Assembly: GCF_017353175.1 (NCBI RefSeq)
Contig: NZ_JAFMYW010000012.1
Span: forward strand, 1-64,000
Source of the DNA: Fibrella forsythiae
Lineage (GTDB): Bacteria > Bacteroidota > Bacteroidia > Cytophagales > Spirosomataceae
Length of the DNA stretch: 64,000 bases
Reading direction: 5' to 3'
This document shows, in pieces, positions 1 through 9,619 of the stretch (within the stretch, counting starts at the first letter, position 1; the number at the start of each line of letters is the position of its first letter). Position numbers and translations under genes: made by a program. The notes under the pieces are model-generated. The model worked only from the letters and a program-made list of their open reading frames with translations. It did not search any database and had not been told where the DNA came from.

Positions 1-138
1 CCTGGTCCGCGATCGGTAGTGGCCAGGGGTTATTAGCCCTGCTTTGAGGGGGTAAGGGGGAGGACAGGCTACTATAAGCGGTGGCTCATTCTCCCCCCCC
101 CCCTTACCTGTCGAGCCCGAACCCATACTGGCCGGGGG

Positions 139-1353
139 TTATAGCTTCAGGCGCACACCCGCCCTATTCAGCCAGCCCGTGATCCAGGCACACCCGAGTG
201 CAAACAGAAATGATTTGAGCAGGCCAAGGCTTCCCCTCAGCAGGACCGCTGGCAGGGAGAAAGGTAGCAGCGTTACCAGGGCATAGGCCAGGTAGGGCAG
301 CAAATAACACAGCAGCGTATCGGTCCCGGCGGGCTTGATGAGCGAAAACCAGTTGGCCCTGCCGCCCACGTCGCCCAGCCAGTAGAGGCCCGTAAAGGCC
401 AGTAGCGTCAGGGCGCTGCAAAGAAATGACCAGGCGGGCGTAGCTTCCAGTTTGCTCAGTCCACCCAGGGGTCTGGTAAAGATCGATAAGCCGATCAGTC
501 CGGCGGCAATCAGTCCAAAGACCAGGGTCATCCTGGCCGCATCTCCCCTTTGGGCGTAAACCTGAAACAGCCTGGCGATCACCACGCCGCCCACGGCCAG
601 TCCCGCCAGGGTGCCCCCGCCAATGGCGCTGGGCAGCCACCGGATCGCCCCGGGCAGTAAATCAGCCTGATGGGCCAGGCTAATGAGTACAAACCCCAGC
701 CAGCTCAGCACCAGGACGGACAATCGGTTCCTGGCCAGCACCGTCACTAATCCCGCTGCCAGGTACGACCAGCCAATCAGGCCCAAAATGCCCCACCACT
801 GGGGAGCAAACAGGCCCAGTGGTTGCTCGCCGCCCCGGTAAAATAGGGCCAATAACAGCAATACAAGCACGCCCACCGCTTTGGAAGCGCGGGCAAGCCA
901 GGGAGATAACGTTTTAGGGTATGTTGTCCAGATCAGGATAAACGACAGGCAACAAAGTGTATTCCAGCCGCCCCGGGACAAACCCGTTGCCGCCGGGTTG
1001 ATCGACTCGCCGTTGACCAGAAAAACGCCCATGATCAGCAGGGCCACCGACCGGCTGATGACATGCGCCAGCAGGGCCACCAGCGTAGCGCCCCGCTGGC
1101 GGCGGGCGTCCAGGGCGTAAGGCAGCGACAGGCCTACAATGAAGAGGAAAGCCGGAAAGATGGTGTCCGCCAGGCCAATGCCGTCCACGCCCGGCGGCAC
1201 ATGTTCCAGCCAGGCAGGGATGGCTGTTAGGGACCACAGGTCGTTGACAAAAATCATCAGCACCATTGTCAGGCCCCGCAGTAGATCAATGGCCCTTACC
1301 CGCCGGGGCACCTCAGTCAGGGGGGTAGGCAAAGCAGGTGAACGGGTTGGCAT
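139..1353 (-). CDS. DUF5009/HGSNAT-like membrane acyltransferase
   Basis: Polytopic inner-membrane protein of about 404 residues. The start of the mature region carries the motif RAIDLLRGLTMVLMIFVND, which is typical of the DUF5009 family (related to heparan-alpha-glucosaminide N-acetyltransferase and YeiB-type acyltransferases), followed by about ten hydrophobic segments. Family members move acetyl groups across the membrane onto sugars; the substrate here is unknown. I chose the ATG at 1353 because the longer frame begins with a TTG and adds residues that do not look like the family N-terminus. The gene is followed by no obvious partner in the window. Family assignment is fairly sure, function is inference. 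Confidence 0.8.
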   Translation of the reverse strand: MPTRSPALPTPLTEVPRRVRAIDLLRGLTMVLMIFVNDLWSLTAIPAWLEHVPPGVDGIGLADTIFPAFLFIVGLSLPYALDARRQRGATLVALLAHVISRSVALLIMGVFLVNGESINPAATGLSRGGWNTLCCLSFILIWTTYPKTLSPWLARASKAVGVLVLLLLALFYRGGEQPLGLFAPQWWGILGLIGWSYLAAGLVTVLARNRLSVLVLSWLGFVLISLAHQADLLPGAIRWLPSAIGGGTLAGLAVGGVVIARLFQVYAQRGDAARMTLVFGLIAAGLIGLSIFTRPLGGLSKLEATPAWSFLCSALTLLAFTGLYWLGDVGGRANWFSLIKPAGTDTLLCYLLPYLAYALVTLLPFSLPAVLLRGSLGLLKSFLFALGCAWITGWLNRAGVRLKL

Positions 1354-1562
1354 AGGCAGAAACGTCAGCAAAACGGAAGCCCCTGGCGCTGAGGGCAAAC
1401 CCGGGGCTTCTCTCGTACTGGTAAGGTCTCGCTCGGTCTTACCTACTGAGACTGGAGCAAAAAGGGCTAATCCGCCTTAATAGCGGGCTAACTACGCGCG
1501 GCCGGGGGCCTGGCCTGATGGTGAGCCGGTTTGCAAACGGGTGATTGGACCCTGATCGGTCC

Positions 1563-1607
1563 CTGTAGGGGGGCGTAGGCTGGCCTTACGCCCCCCTACA
1601 GTTTTTT
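1563..1607. terminator. 15-bp perfect hairpin with T run
   Basis: Perfect inverted repeat 1563-1577 and 1587-1601 with a 9-nt loop, then six T on the plus strand. It overlaps the stop codon of the hydrolase gene read from the other strand. On the plus strand it has the form of an intrinsic terminator; on the minus strand it lacks a U tail but could still fold at the mRNA 3' end. Confidence 0.6.
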
Positions 1608-2849
1608 GGCCGTTGCCGAGCCGCCATTGCCAAAGCGTACCTCGACGGCCAGGACTTTACCGGCCGCGTCTTTCCTGAATACCAGGTGAGCGGGCTGGCC
1701 AACCACCTCAAATTCTGCTTCACGAACGGGTTTTAAGTCAACCTTTGTGGTTTCACCAGGCGGCGTGATCGCCAGTTTACCGTTTGCAAAGCTCACGCTC
1801 AGTTGTTGACCGGGCGCTATCTCGTAGGTGCCCACGTAGGTGGCCAGAGCCTGTGCTGTTACCTCTAAGTTGGATATGGCTGACGAGCTTGCTGGCGGGG
1901 TGGTCAACTGAACACTAAAATCGGGACCTGGTTGGTCTTCGGGTCCGGGCGGGGTCGTCCCTACCGTAGCGTGTAGCCAGGTAAGCTGGTCAACGTAGGC
2001 CTGGGCATTGAGCTGGTGAGTGGCTTGGTACCACTTTACGGTTGCACTCGCCGGTGCCGCCCGCTGGAACTCTCTGGCGGAGGCTACCGGTACGGCTTCG
2101 TCCTGGTAGGCCGATTGCAGCAGCAGCGAGGCCGGGGCCGACCGGCCTACGTAACGAATGGGCTCGATGGGCTGCATGGCGGCCAGCCAGCGGGCCCGTT
2201 GCTGGCCTGTGATCGGTAACTGATCACCTGGTTCGCCGTTGCCCGAACTGTAATGAGCCACCAGGCCCCCGTCAGCCACCACCAAAATATAGGTTTTCAG
2301 TCGGCGCTCAATGCCCGCCAGCAAGCCGCCTATAGCCCCGCCGTGACTGCGCCCCACGTACCCCAACCGGGTCGAATCGACCTCAGGCAGAGCCCGTAAC
2401 ACGTCAACGGCCCGTTGCAGGTTGATAACGTAATGAACCTGTTCGATACTGTCGGCGGGCGTCAGCTGGATGGGATTCCCACTGCGCAAGGTAAACGGCG
2501 CATTGATGGAGAGGACAACCGCGCCATGCCGGGCCAGGTACAGGGCGCGCGGCAGCTGAGCCAGGGCCTTGCCCGGCATGCCGGGCTGTAACAGGAGACC
2601 GGCGAAAGGGCCCTTCCCCGGGGGAACCAGCAGCATACCGGTGACCCGCCCCCCTGCGGGGCTATCGTAACTGAGTTGATGAATACGAATGCCCTGCTGG
2701 GTCCCGATGAGGGAATCCGTGTAGGATAGAGCTGCCGCCCGGTCGTAGGCAAACAGCTGTAATGGGAGCCGGGTAGATTGAGCCAGCGTAGTCAGGTGAA
2801 TCCCTACTGCCAGTAGAGACGCCATCAGGAGGCGGTGGTTGCGATGCAT
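1596..2849 (-). CDS. secreted alpha/beta hydrolase (dienelactone hydrolase-like)
   Basis: 417 residues. Residues 1-23 form a signal peptide ending TTLAQS, so the enzyme is probably periplasmic. The nucleophile elbow is VGRSHGGAIGG (Ser in GRSHG), the acid is likely the Asp in YQDEAVPVASAREF and the His is in ATHQLNAQAYVDQL; the order Ser-Asp-His fits the dienelactone-hydrolase/acetyl-xylan-esterase side of the fold. Residues about 330-417 form a small beta domain (YVGTYEIAPGQQLSV onward) resembling the DUF3471-type C-terminal domain seen in Bacteroidota esterases. The substrate cannot be read from sequence. It is transcribed in the same direction as the upstream-numbered acyltransferase but 240 bases away, so joint transcription is uncertain. 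Confidence 0.85.
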   Translation of the reverse strand: MHRNHRLLMASLLAVGIHLTTLAQSTRLPLQLFAYDRAAALSYTDSLIGTQQGIRIHQLSYDSPAGGRVTGMLLVPPGKGPFAGLLLQPGMPGKALAQLPRALYLARHGAVVLSINAPFTLRSGNPIQLTPADSIEQVHYVINLQRAVDVLRALPEVDSTRLGYVGRSHGGAIGGLLAGIERRLKTYILVVADGGLVAHYSSGNGEPGDQLPITGQQRARWLAAMQPIEPIRYVGRSAPASLLLQSAYQDEAVPVASAREFQRAAPASATVKWYQATHQLNAQAYVDQLTWLHATVGTTPPGPEDQPGPDFSVQLTTPPASSSAISNLEVTAQALATYVGTYEIAPGQQLSVSFANGKLAITPPGETTKVDLKPVREAEFEVVGQPAHLVFRKDAAGKVLAVEVRFGNGGSATAKKL

Positions 2850-3587
2850 GGGCTTACGGGAAGGGTTACGCTCGATTTACTACTGACCAATTCCACGGCG
2901 CGCTACTGCCTGAGCAGCTTCGCCGAGTTGCCTGGTTTTATAGCGATTTAGTTGATTAGCCCTCAAAGTTGATCGGCCTGATAGCCCATGGCAAACAAAC
3001 CGATGATGAGCTGCTGCTTTGGCTACCTGAACTGCTTGGTTACGGCCCTGAAGTGGAAGCCTTACGCCGGTCTGCCAGCGATTTCCCCCATCTTGATCAG
3101 CTACCTGAATCGATAGTTGACCCGTCCCCTTCCGCTTAGGCGTCTGTATAGTCCTTGCGATTAACCTGCTTCGAACCAATCCCGGCCAAAGGCTATTCCC
3201 CGTCCGGTCGCTGGCATTAGTGCCGCCATCTACCGAATCTGACCGGCCGCGTACCCCACTTGTTGCAGCAAAGTAGTGCCTATCCAAAGGCATTTCGGCA
3301 GTGTCCTTCGACCTAGAAGGCCACCCTCATCAATCTCTTTTCAGGGTGCCCAATTGCCAGCGGCAGTATTTCGACCGGGTAGGTGTCAATTGAGTCGACT
3401 GGCCAATCAATACGGGTAGTGATTGGCGCAATCCAGTAGGAATAATGCGCAATTGAGGACAAATCAGCTATGCCTGACTAGCCCACTGGCCCAATTTTGA
3501 GTCGTCAGAACCAAAAAATCAGGTCTATAAACGCCTGACTTGTCTTGGCCCTGTGTCCCCTTTTCAATCACCTTATACTGTATTCCA
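2850..3587. other. gap without a convincing gene
   Basis: A 137-codon minus-strand frame (2880-3293) exists but its composition is Arg/Gln/Ser-rich and I see no family motif in any of the three minus frames. The stretch could be a decayed gene. No clear RNA gene, array or hairpin was found. Confidence 0.4.
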
Positions 3588-4145
3588 ATGGCAACGAATC
3601 AAGCACGTACTTCCTCTCTTCTCACCCGCACGCTGCGGCACGCGGCCGGATTGCTGACCATCGGCCTGGTGGCCTGTTCCTCGCCCCAGACTACGCCCGC
3701 GCCGGGCGGTGGCAACTACGTCAAAGTGACCCTCAACGGCCAGACCAAAACCTACACCAACGTCAAGCTCGATGAGGAGGGCGTCGTCGGTTCGATCCGG
3801 CTCTGGACCATTCAGGCCACCGCCAGCGAGGATGACTTTTTATCCGTGTCTATGTGGGGAAGCGGAACGGGAGCCTACCCCTATAAACCGACCGTTACTT
3901 CCTTCAATCAGGTCAGCCAGCTTGAATACCGCACCAAAAACGGGATGCTGGCCAGTTACGCCGCCCTGGTGTGCCCCGACAACGCGGGATACTATGCCCC
4001 TCAGGGTAGGGTCACCGTCACTCAGTACAGCAACGGCAAAGCCGCCAAAGGTACCTTCAGCGGTGCTCTAATGAGCGATCAGGATGCCGACAATTGCAAC
4101 AAACAGGGCACGCCCTTCAGCGGTGAATTCTCCATCAGTCAATAA
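3588..4145 (+). CDS. hypothetical lipoprotein
   Basis: 185 residues from the ATG at 3588; the upstream in-frame start at 3540 would add a stretch that is not signal-like. The N-terminus is charged and then hydrophobic and ends in a lipobox (IGLVACSS), so the protein is probably anchored to a membrane through Cys. The remainder is beta-rich (NYVKVTLNGQTKTYTNVKL) and holds two Cys (VCPDNAGYY, ADNCNKQG) that could form a disulfide. It resembles small DUF-type secreted Bacteroidota lipoproteins but I recognise no named family. It leads a run of three lipoprotein genes with only 3-30 bases between them, so they are probably co-transcribed. Confidence 0.7.
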   Translation: MATNQARTSSLLTRTLRHAAGLLTIGLVACSSPQTTPAPGGGNYVKVTLNGQTKTYTNVKLDEEGVVGSIRLWTIQATASEDDFLSVSMWGSGTGAYPYKPTVTSFNQVSQLEYRTKNGMLASYAALVCPDNAGYYAPQGRVTVTQYSNGKAAKGTFSGALMSDQDADNCNKQGTPFSGEFSISQ

Positions 4146-4148
4146 GGC

Positions 4149-4835
4149 ATGAGCCACACCCAATCCTTTCTGACCATGCATACAACTCTGCTCGGCTTTG
4201 GCCAGAAAAGCGCCCTGCGTTACCTGCTGCTAGGTGTGATGACCAGTATTAGCCTGTCCTGCACCAGGTCGGCCGGTAGCACTGATCCCAAGCCAGCGCC
4301 GCCCCTATCGCCTGATTCGGTTCGCATCAATGGCCATACTTACCCGACCCGGCTTATCGGCTCTCAGCGATGGACAACGATCAACTACCGGGGATCGGGC
4401 GGTATGGCCTACGGCACGGGCACGGAGAAGCCCATCTACGGCCGCTATTACACCTACGCCGAAATCAACGCGATTACGTTGCCTGTGGGCTGGCGCTTAC
4501 CCACGGAGGCCGACTGGGTAACGCTGGTGCAGAGCCAGGGCGTTGTGCTGGAGCAGAACACGGCCAGAAAGCAGGAAGCGGTCAAAAAACTCTTGTCGAC
4601 CACCAACTGGCGCAGTTTGCCGGGCACCAACGCCTCGGGTTTCGACGCCCACCCGGCGGGCTATAGTACCAATAATTCGCCTCCGCAGGATGGCGATATC
4701 GCCGAGTTCTGGGCAACTGGTGGCGTGTCGATGAGTATTCAGGAAAGTAGCCAAAGCAATCACCTGCTACGCTTTTACAGCAACGACAATGATCCATCGG
4801 TTCGCTACACGGTCCGCTTTGTCAGTAGCCAGTAA
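4149..4835 (+). CDS. FISUMP-domain lipoprotein
   Basis: 228 residues. A hydrophobic leader ends in a lipobox (SISLSCTRS). The body matches the Fibrobacter succinogenes major paralogous (FISUMP) domain: WTTINYRGSGG, the YGRYYTYAEIN segment, LPVGWRLPTEADWVTLV and the SGFDAHPAGYS turn. Such domains are common on Bacteroidota cell-surface proteins and their role is unknown. The start could also be the internal ATG at 4176, which gives a more usual leader length. It lies three bases after the preceding lipoprotein gene and is very likely in the same transcript. Confidence 0.8.
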   Translation: MSHTQSFLTMHTTLLGFGQKSALRYLLLGVMTSISLSCTRSAGSTDPKPAPPLSPDSVRINGHTYPTRLIGSQRWTTINYRGSGGMAYGTGTEKPIYGRYYTYAEINAITLPVGWRLPTEADWVTLVQSQGVVLEQNTARKQEAVKKLLSTTNWRSLPGTNASGFDAHPAGYSTNNSPPQDGDIAEFWATGGVSMSIQESSQSNHLLRFYSNDNDPSVRYTVRFVSSQ

Positions 4836-4862
4836 GATCGTTGCTTAACATTATCTCTTTCA

Positions 4863-6224
4863 ATGTCTATTTCATTTATGTTTCTCTCCATCCTACGTAA
4901 AACGGGCTACGCCCTGAGCCTGCTGGGCCTGGCTCTCGCCTGTAAACCCGGGGGCGATACGGTTACGCCCCCTGAACCAATTATGCCCGGGGAACCCACC
5001 GCCGTAGGCAAACCCCTGGGCGCCGCCATCAGCAAAACCATCGGCCCGGCGGGCGGCACCCTCAGCAGCGCCGACGGCAGCATGACGCTGCGGTTTCCGG
5101 CCGGTGCACTCACCCAAGAGACGCTCATCACCGCCCAGCCCGTTGAGAACACGGCGTTTGGTGGGGCGGGTGTGGGCTATGAGTTTAGTCCTCACGGCAC
5201 CCAGTTCAAAAAACCCGTTACCCTGAGCTGGACCTATAAGGATGAAGACCTGCAGGGTTCGTCTCCCCACGCCCTGGGCATTGCCTACCAGGATGAGAAG
5301 GGCATCTGGCAGGGGCGGACTAACCTGGTCGTGATCGCCAATCAGCACCGGGTGGTTGCCCCCTTGTACCACTTTAGCCGCTACTCGTTCTACGAAAACT
5401 ACTGGCTGGAGCCGCTTGCGAAAAACCTGGCACCAAAACAGACAGTCGAATTGAAGGTGTTCTATCAGAGAAACCACGCCCAGGAAGGGGGGACAGGAGC
5501 TGAAGTTGACACAACCGATTACACGATTCCGGGCGATCCAATATCGTCTCATTTAATACCACTCGCTTCAAAAGTACAGCTTCTCAAAGCGGACCAGGTA
5601 AAAAACTGGCAGGTCAACGGGCTGGATGTCTTTGGCAAAATAGACTCGCCGACCGGCTTTTTAAGCAATCACGAAGGTAAGTCCGTCCTCTACAAAGCGC
5701 CCGCTAAAGCCCCGGAGGCAAATCCAGTGGCCGTCAGCGTCGAGGTCATTACGCCTGGCAAAGGAAAACTACTATTGATCAGTAACCTGACCATCGAGGC
5801 GGACAATGAGCTTTATATAGGGGGGACCAAGCAGGATCAGGTCTATGTCGAGGCAGGCGTAACAAAGGGGGCCCTGGTGCTCTACATGACTACCAAACCT
5901 CGAGACAACAGCAACCAGGCCGGGGTTTTGATTCAGATTACTGGCATTCAAGGGCCAGGTAGCTACAATCTTACCAAAGAAAACAAGGATATACTCAATG
6001 TACGCGGTACTGATCATGACTTGACTGGTTATTCCTGGAGGTATTATTCCGAGATGAAAAACGAGGTATTTGGCCCCGGAAACATAACGATTAGCGACTA
6101 TAATGTGCAGGATCAAACAGTGGCGGGTTCGTTTTCGGCCACCCTGCATCACTATAACTCGGAAACCAAGAAATACAAATCCTTGCAGGTAGCGGGCAAG
6201 TTTCGGACCGGTGGCGGGGGGTAA
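4863..6224 (+). CDS. ZU5-like surface lipoprotein
   Basis: 453 residues, with a lipobox LGLALACKPG near the N-terminus. Residues about 50-130 (KTIGPAGGTLSSADGSMTLRFPAGAL) match the ZU5-like pattern IGPxGGxLxSxDGxxxLxxPAGA, followed by PVTLSWTYKDEDLQG and HFSRYSFYENY. This module is usual in Bacteroidota outer-membrane-associated lipoproteins. The C-terminal 150 residues end in beta-rich sequence with SGSFSATLHHYN-like strands. A paralogue with the same order of modules lies on the other strand at 12780-14087. Function unknown. The ATG at 4878 is an alternative start. Confidence 0.75.
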   Translation: MSISFMFLSILRKTGYALSLLGLALACKPGGDTVTPPEPIMPGEPTAVGKPLGAAISKTIGPAGGTLSSADGSMTLRFPAGALTQETLITAQPVENTAFGGAGVGYEFSPHGTQFKKPVTLSWTYKDEDLQGSSPHALGIAYQDEKGIWQGRTNLVVIANQHRVVAPLYHFSRYSFYENYWLEPLAKNLAPKQTVELKVFYQRNHAQEGGTGAEVDTTDYTIPGDPISSHLIPLASKVQLLKADQVKNWQVNGLDVFGKIDSPTGFLSNHEGKSVLYKAPAKAPEANPVAVSVEVITPGKGKLLLISNLTIEADNELYIGGTKQDQVYVEAGVTKGALVLYMTTKPRDNSNQAGVLIQITGIQGPGSYNLTKENKDILNVRGTDHDLTGYSWRYYSEMKNEVFGPGNITISDYNVQDQTVAGSFSATLHHYNSETKKYKSLQVAGKFRTGGGG

Positions 6225-6426
6225 AAGCGCGCCCATCCCGCACCTGGAAGCTCAGCCGGACCCACTGGTCATCCAGGCTTGATTGAGCTGGCATATCCTG
6301 CCAGACCCAATCTCCTTAACCTACGCCAGGAGTTGGTTGCGGCTCACTAACTGTAGATTTATTTACCTGTCATTGCCGTAACGTACCTGTCGACTGCAAT
6401 GACCAAACCTTACCATTGATTGTACT

Positions 6427-6837
6427 ATGATCCGTTTTTTATCGATCACGCTGATTGGCGTGGTGGCGGCGGGTATCGGGCTGGTAGCTCTGATGGCCTT
6501 CATGGACCCGCAAGCCGTAATGAACCTGGTGCAGGTTAAACTGCCCAACACCGATGCTTATAGTTCGATCCGGGGCGTGTACGGTGGAGCCGGGCTAACG
6601 ATTGTTACCGTGCTACTTTTTCTGGCCATCACCGATGTAAGCAAAGGCCTGCTGCTGACGGCGATCTTATGCGGTTTTTATGCCTTATCACGAATCGCTA
6701 CCAGTCAGATCGAGGGGCCACTGGGTGCTTTTGGCCGCCAGTGGCTGCTCATTGAGAGCAGCATCGGTATCCTGGCCTTGCTGCTGTGGTGGGCGCGCAG
6801 TCAGGAAGAAAAAAATACCCTGCGCTTTGGCTTGTAA
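6427..6837 (+). CDS. DUF4345 membrane protein
   Basis: 136 residues with four hydrophobic segments. The pattern of an N-terminal helix, a short loop containing NTDAYSSIRGVYGGAGL, and then three helices matches DUF4345 proteins, which have no assigned biochemical role. The gene stands alone, about 200 bases after the lipoprotein run and 290 bases before the kinase cluster. Confidence 0.8.
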   Translation: MIRFLSITLIGVVAAGIGLVALMAFMDPQAVMNLVQVKLPNTDAYSSIRGVYGGAGLTIVTVLLFLAITDVSKGLLLTAILCGFYALSRIATSQIEGPLGAFGRQWLLIESSIGILALLLWWARSQEEKNTLRFGL

Positions 6838-7127
6838 GCCAGCCGCTGCGTTGTTGTAAGCAAGCTTTCGGGCAGTCGATCCAAGCGGTCTCTTTAAGCT
6901 TTGCCAGATTCCCCGCCCTAGAACGGTCAAACAGCTTAATGGATGGATCGATTGTTCGCTGGCCGGTAGTCGTAGGCGCTGACCGGGTCGTTACAAGCCA
7001 TTCACGTGTTTACACACTTCAGGCGTTAATCCTGGCAATTGACGCGCTTTCAGCGCGGCAGCCAGCGTGGAATGGCCGATGTTTGGTCGGAGGAAAGGCT
7101 AAAGGCTTCGCCCATTTCTCTTGACCC

Positions 7128-8267
7128 ATGACCCAGCGCATCCCTGATTTTTGGCTACGATTGACTGGCATTTGTCTGCTGAGTATTCTGTCAACTACCA
7201 CTAGTGAGGCTTTCTGGCAGCCTCCCTCCCTGCTGCACCTGATTCTAGTTTTATTCACTACCGGACGCGCTGCCGCTCTATGGCACGTAAACCGGGCTAT
7301 TACCACTTGGTTTCGGTACGGGACTACCCGACGGAGCAGGTTCAGTGATCGATTTGCCGTATCATTCTTGGCCTGTTACGGCGCAACTACGCTGCTACTA
7401 TGGGGGGTTGATTTACTGTGGTTGGCGGGTAAGGAAAATGCGATGATCCATTCCCTTCTCGATAACAAGCATATTTACTTGAATTTCGGCAGTTTAAGGG
7501 TTGAAATGAATACGTTCACCGTAGAGCTGTTCCATGCCTTTTTCTACACCGTTTGCTGTTTAACTATCTACGAGCTATTTTTTTACCGGCTAGACTCCTC
7601 GCGCTTCCAGAGCGAGCTGGCCCGCTCAGAGCAGGAGCGCGAGAAGCTGCAGGTAGCCAACCTGCAAAGTCAGTTCGATGTGCTCAAACAGCAGGTCAAC
7701 CCCCATTTTCTGTTCAATGCCCTCAACTCACTTTCCGCGCTCATCAGCGAAGATCCCCAGCGGGCGGAGCTGTTCGTGGATAAGCTCAGTGGCGTCTACC
7801 GGTACATCCTGCGGGCCAACAGTGAGCTACTCACTACGCTGGCAGCCGAACTGGACTTTATAGACGATTATTTTCATCTGCTCCAAACCCGTCACGACGC
7901 TGGGCTTAGCCTGCGGATTGCCGTCGACCAGGCGCGATATAACTGCCGGCTCCCCCCGCTAACGCTGCAACTACTGGTCGAGAATGCGGTCAAGCATAAT
8001 GTGGTGTCGTCTAAACGACCGCTCGCCATCCATATTTGTACGGATGAGATGGGGCAGTTGCTAGTGGCCAATAACCGGCAACCCAAAACGACCCGTGCCC
8101 TTTCCAACGGCGTGGGGCTGAATAACATCGTAGCCAAGTATCAGATACTGAATCTTCCTCCGCCGCTCATCGAAGAGACAGCGAGCCAATTTGCTGTCCG
8201 GCTTTCGTTGCTGGCCGACGCAACCTCGCCACCTGAGGAGCAAGCTTACCAAGCTGACTATCAGTAA
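7128..8267 (+). CDS. LytS-type sensor histidine kinase (first of three)
   Basis: 379 residues. Four membrane segments (residues about 12-150), then a short coiled linker and a His_kinase (PF06580) domain. The phospho-acceptor H-box is NPHFLFNALNSL with His193; the ATP-binding N-box is VENAVKHNVV and the G-box region LSNGVGLNNIVAKY. All the residues needed for autophosphorylation are visible. It is the first of three tandem paralogues upstream of a LytTR regulator (10726-11508) and is the probable cognate or co-cognate sensor. A 200-base gap separates it from the next kinase. Confidence 0.9.
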   Translation: MTQRIPDFWLRLTGICLLSILSTTTSEAFWQPPSLLHLILVLFTTGRAAALWHVNRAITTWFRYGTTRRSRFSDRFAVSFLACYGATTLLLWGVDLLWLAGKENAMIHSLLDNKHIYLNFGSLRVEMNTFTVELFHAFFYTVCCLTIYELFFYRLDSSRFQSELARSEQEREKLQVANLQSQFDVLKQQVNPHFLFNALNSLSALISEDPQRAELFVDKLSGVYRYILRANSELLTTLAAELDFIDDYFHLLQTRHDAGLSLRIAVDQARYNCRLPPLTLQLLVENAVKHNVVSSKRPLAIHICTDEMGQLLVANNRQPKTTRALSNGVGLNNIVAKYQILNLPPPLIEETASQFAVRLSLLADATSPPEEQAYQADYQ

Positions 8268-8468
8268 GACACTGGCCAGATCTGAATGGCGTATAGTACG
8301 TATACATACGGAATACCCCCCTAATTCATTCTTATCCCTTTTACAGTTTGTCCGCCGCTTTCGACAGTTCATCCCTTAGCTCAAGCAGACTGTAGCTCAC
8401 TTGCATGGGTTGATACTGACCACTTCCTAACTTTGTGAATACGTGCTTTCTGCCGCCCGACTGCATAT

Positions 8469-9557
8469 ATGTCTCGTTTGCTTCCCTTCAAACTGCCCCG
8501 CCCGTTGTTCAACCGCCCCGAGGCGTGGTTCCATTTGCTCTGGCTTCCGGTTGTTTATCCGGTCGCCGGTGGGCTGCTGTTCGGCGAGCGGTATTTTCGG
8601 CAATTTGACGTGTTTATCGTCGGTACGCTAACGATGCTGGGAATACATGCCGTTGATCTGTTGCTGTTAACGGTACTGGTCAGGGGCATTATTGCCTACT
8701 ATACCGATGCGCAGCATATCCAGCGGCGTAACCTGATGGCCCTGGGAGTAGGTACACTACTGGCCTCCCTGATGTCGGTGGGGACTGTGTGGATCTGTAG
8801 CCGGGTGCCCATACTGGGTACCCCTTTCTCTGCTAGTCTGGCGCTGTACTTGGCTGGCGTGGGGGGCATTAGTGCCCTGCTGATGGGCTACGTGCTAATT
8901 GTGACGGATACATACGGACGCTGGCAGGCCATACAGACGGAAAAAGAAGAGCTGCTGCAGCTGGCCATGCAACAGCAACTCGACGCGCTGAAGGGGCAGA
9001 TAAACCCCCACTTTTTGTTTAACTCGCTTAACTCGATCTCCTCCTTGATTGCGCAAGAACCCCAGAAGGCCGAGGCGTTTGTTGACGAGCTGGCCAAAGT
9101 GTACCGCTACATGTTGCAGGCGCACACCCGGATCTGGGTCCCGCTGGGCCAGGAGATTCAGTTTGCCCGCTCTTACGCCCAGCTACTGATGGTCCGCTAT
9201 GGTCCCGCCCTGCTCATCCAATTTGACGTAGCTGAGAACCAGGAGCTGCTGGGCGTTCCCCCGCTGACGTTTCGCAATTTGTTGGACGATATTCTCTACC
9301 ACCAGGTTGCCCAGGCCACCAAACCCTTGCAAGTCAAGATTGAAACAGGGGGCCAGAACCAGCTTTTGATCCGCTACAATCGTCAGCCGCGCCGTCTGCG
9401 GGTACAGGCTCCAAGCGCCGGGTTTGACCAGGTTGTCAATGTATACTACCTGATGGGCATCTGCCCACCTCAGCGGGAAACCGGTCAGCATGACGAGCGG
9501 ATCTGGCTACCACTGATTCCACTTCCGGCCACCACTAGCTCCACCAGTATCACTTGA
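8469..9557 (+). CDS. LytS-type kinase paralogue with lost ATP site
   Basis: 362 residues with four membrane segments and a complete H-box, NPHFLFNSLNSI (His181). In place of the N-box VENAVKHN seen in both neighbours it has LLDDILYHQVAQ, so the Asn that coordinates Mg-ATP is missing; in place of the GVGLNN glycine box it has APSAGFDQVVNVYY. The fold is kept to the last strand (RIWLPLIPL). It is therefore probably unable to bind ATP and may be a pseudokinase that can still accept phosphate on His181 from a partner, or a regulatory heterodimer subunit. The open frame is undamaged, which argues for a retained function. Confidence 0.85.
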   Translation: MSRLLPFKLPRPLFNRPEAWFHLLWLPVVYPVAGGLLFGERYFRQFDVFIVGTLTMLGIHAVDLLLLTVLVRGIIAYYTDAQHIQRRNLMALGVGTLLASLMSVGTVWICSRVPILGTPFSASLALYLAGVGGISALLMGYVLIVTDTYGRWQAIQTEKEELLQLAMQQQLDALKGQINPHFLFNSLNSISSLIAQEPQKAEAFVDELAKVYRYMLQAHTRIWVPLGQEIQFARSYAQLLMVRYGPALLIQFDVAENQELLGVPPLTFRNLLDDILYHQVAQATKPLQVKIETGGQNQLLIRYNRQPRRLRVQAPSAGFDQVVNVYYLMGICPPQRETGQHDERIWLPLIPLPATTSSTSIT

Positions 9558-9619
9558 CGGCTGGTCTTGACCTGCGCCTGCTATCGCTCCATCGGAGGGT
9601 ATCTATCAACTGATTTACC

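Noticed and set aside
2880-3293. 137-codon minus-strand frame
   Set aside because: No domain, poor composition and no neighbour support; parts look like a decayed gene but no family could be named.
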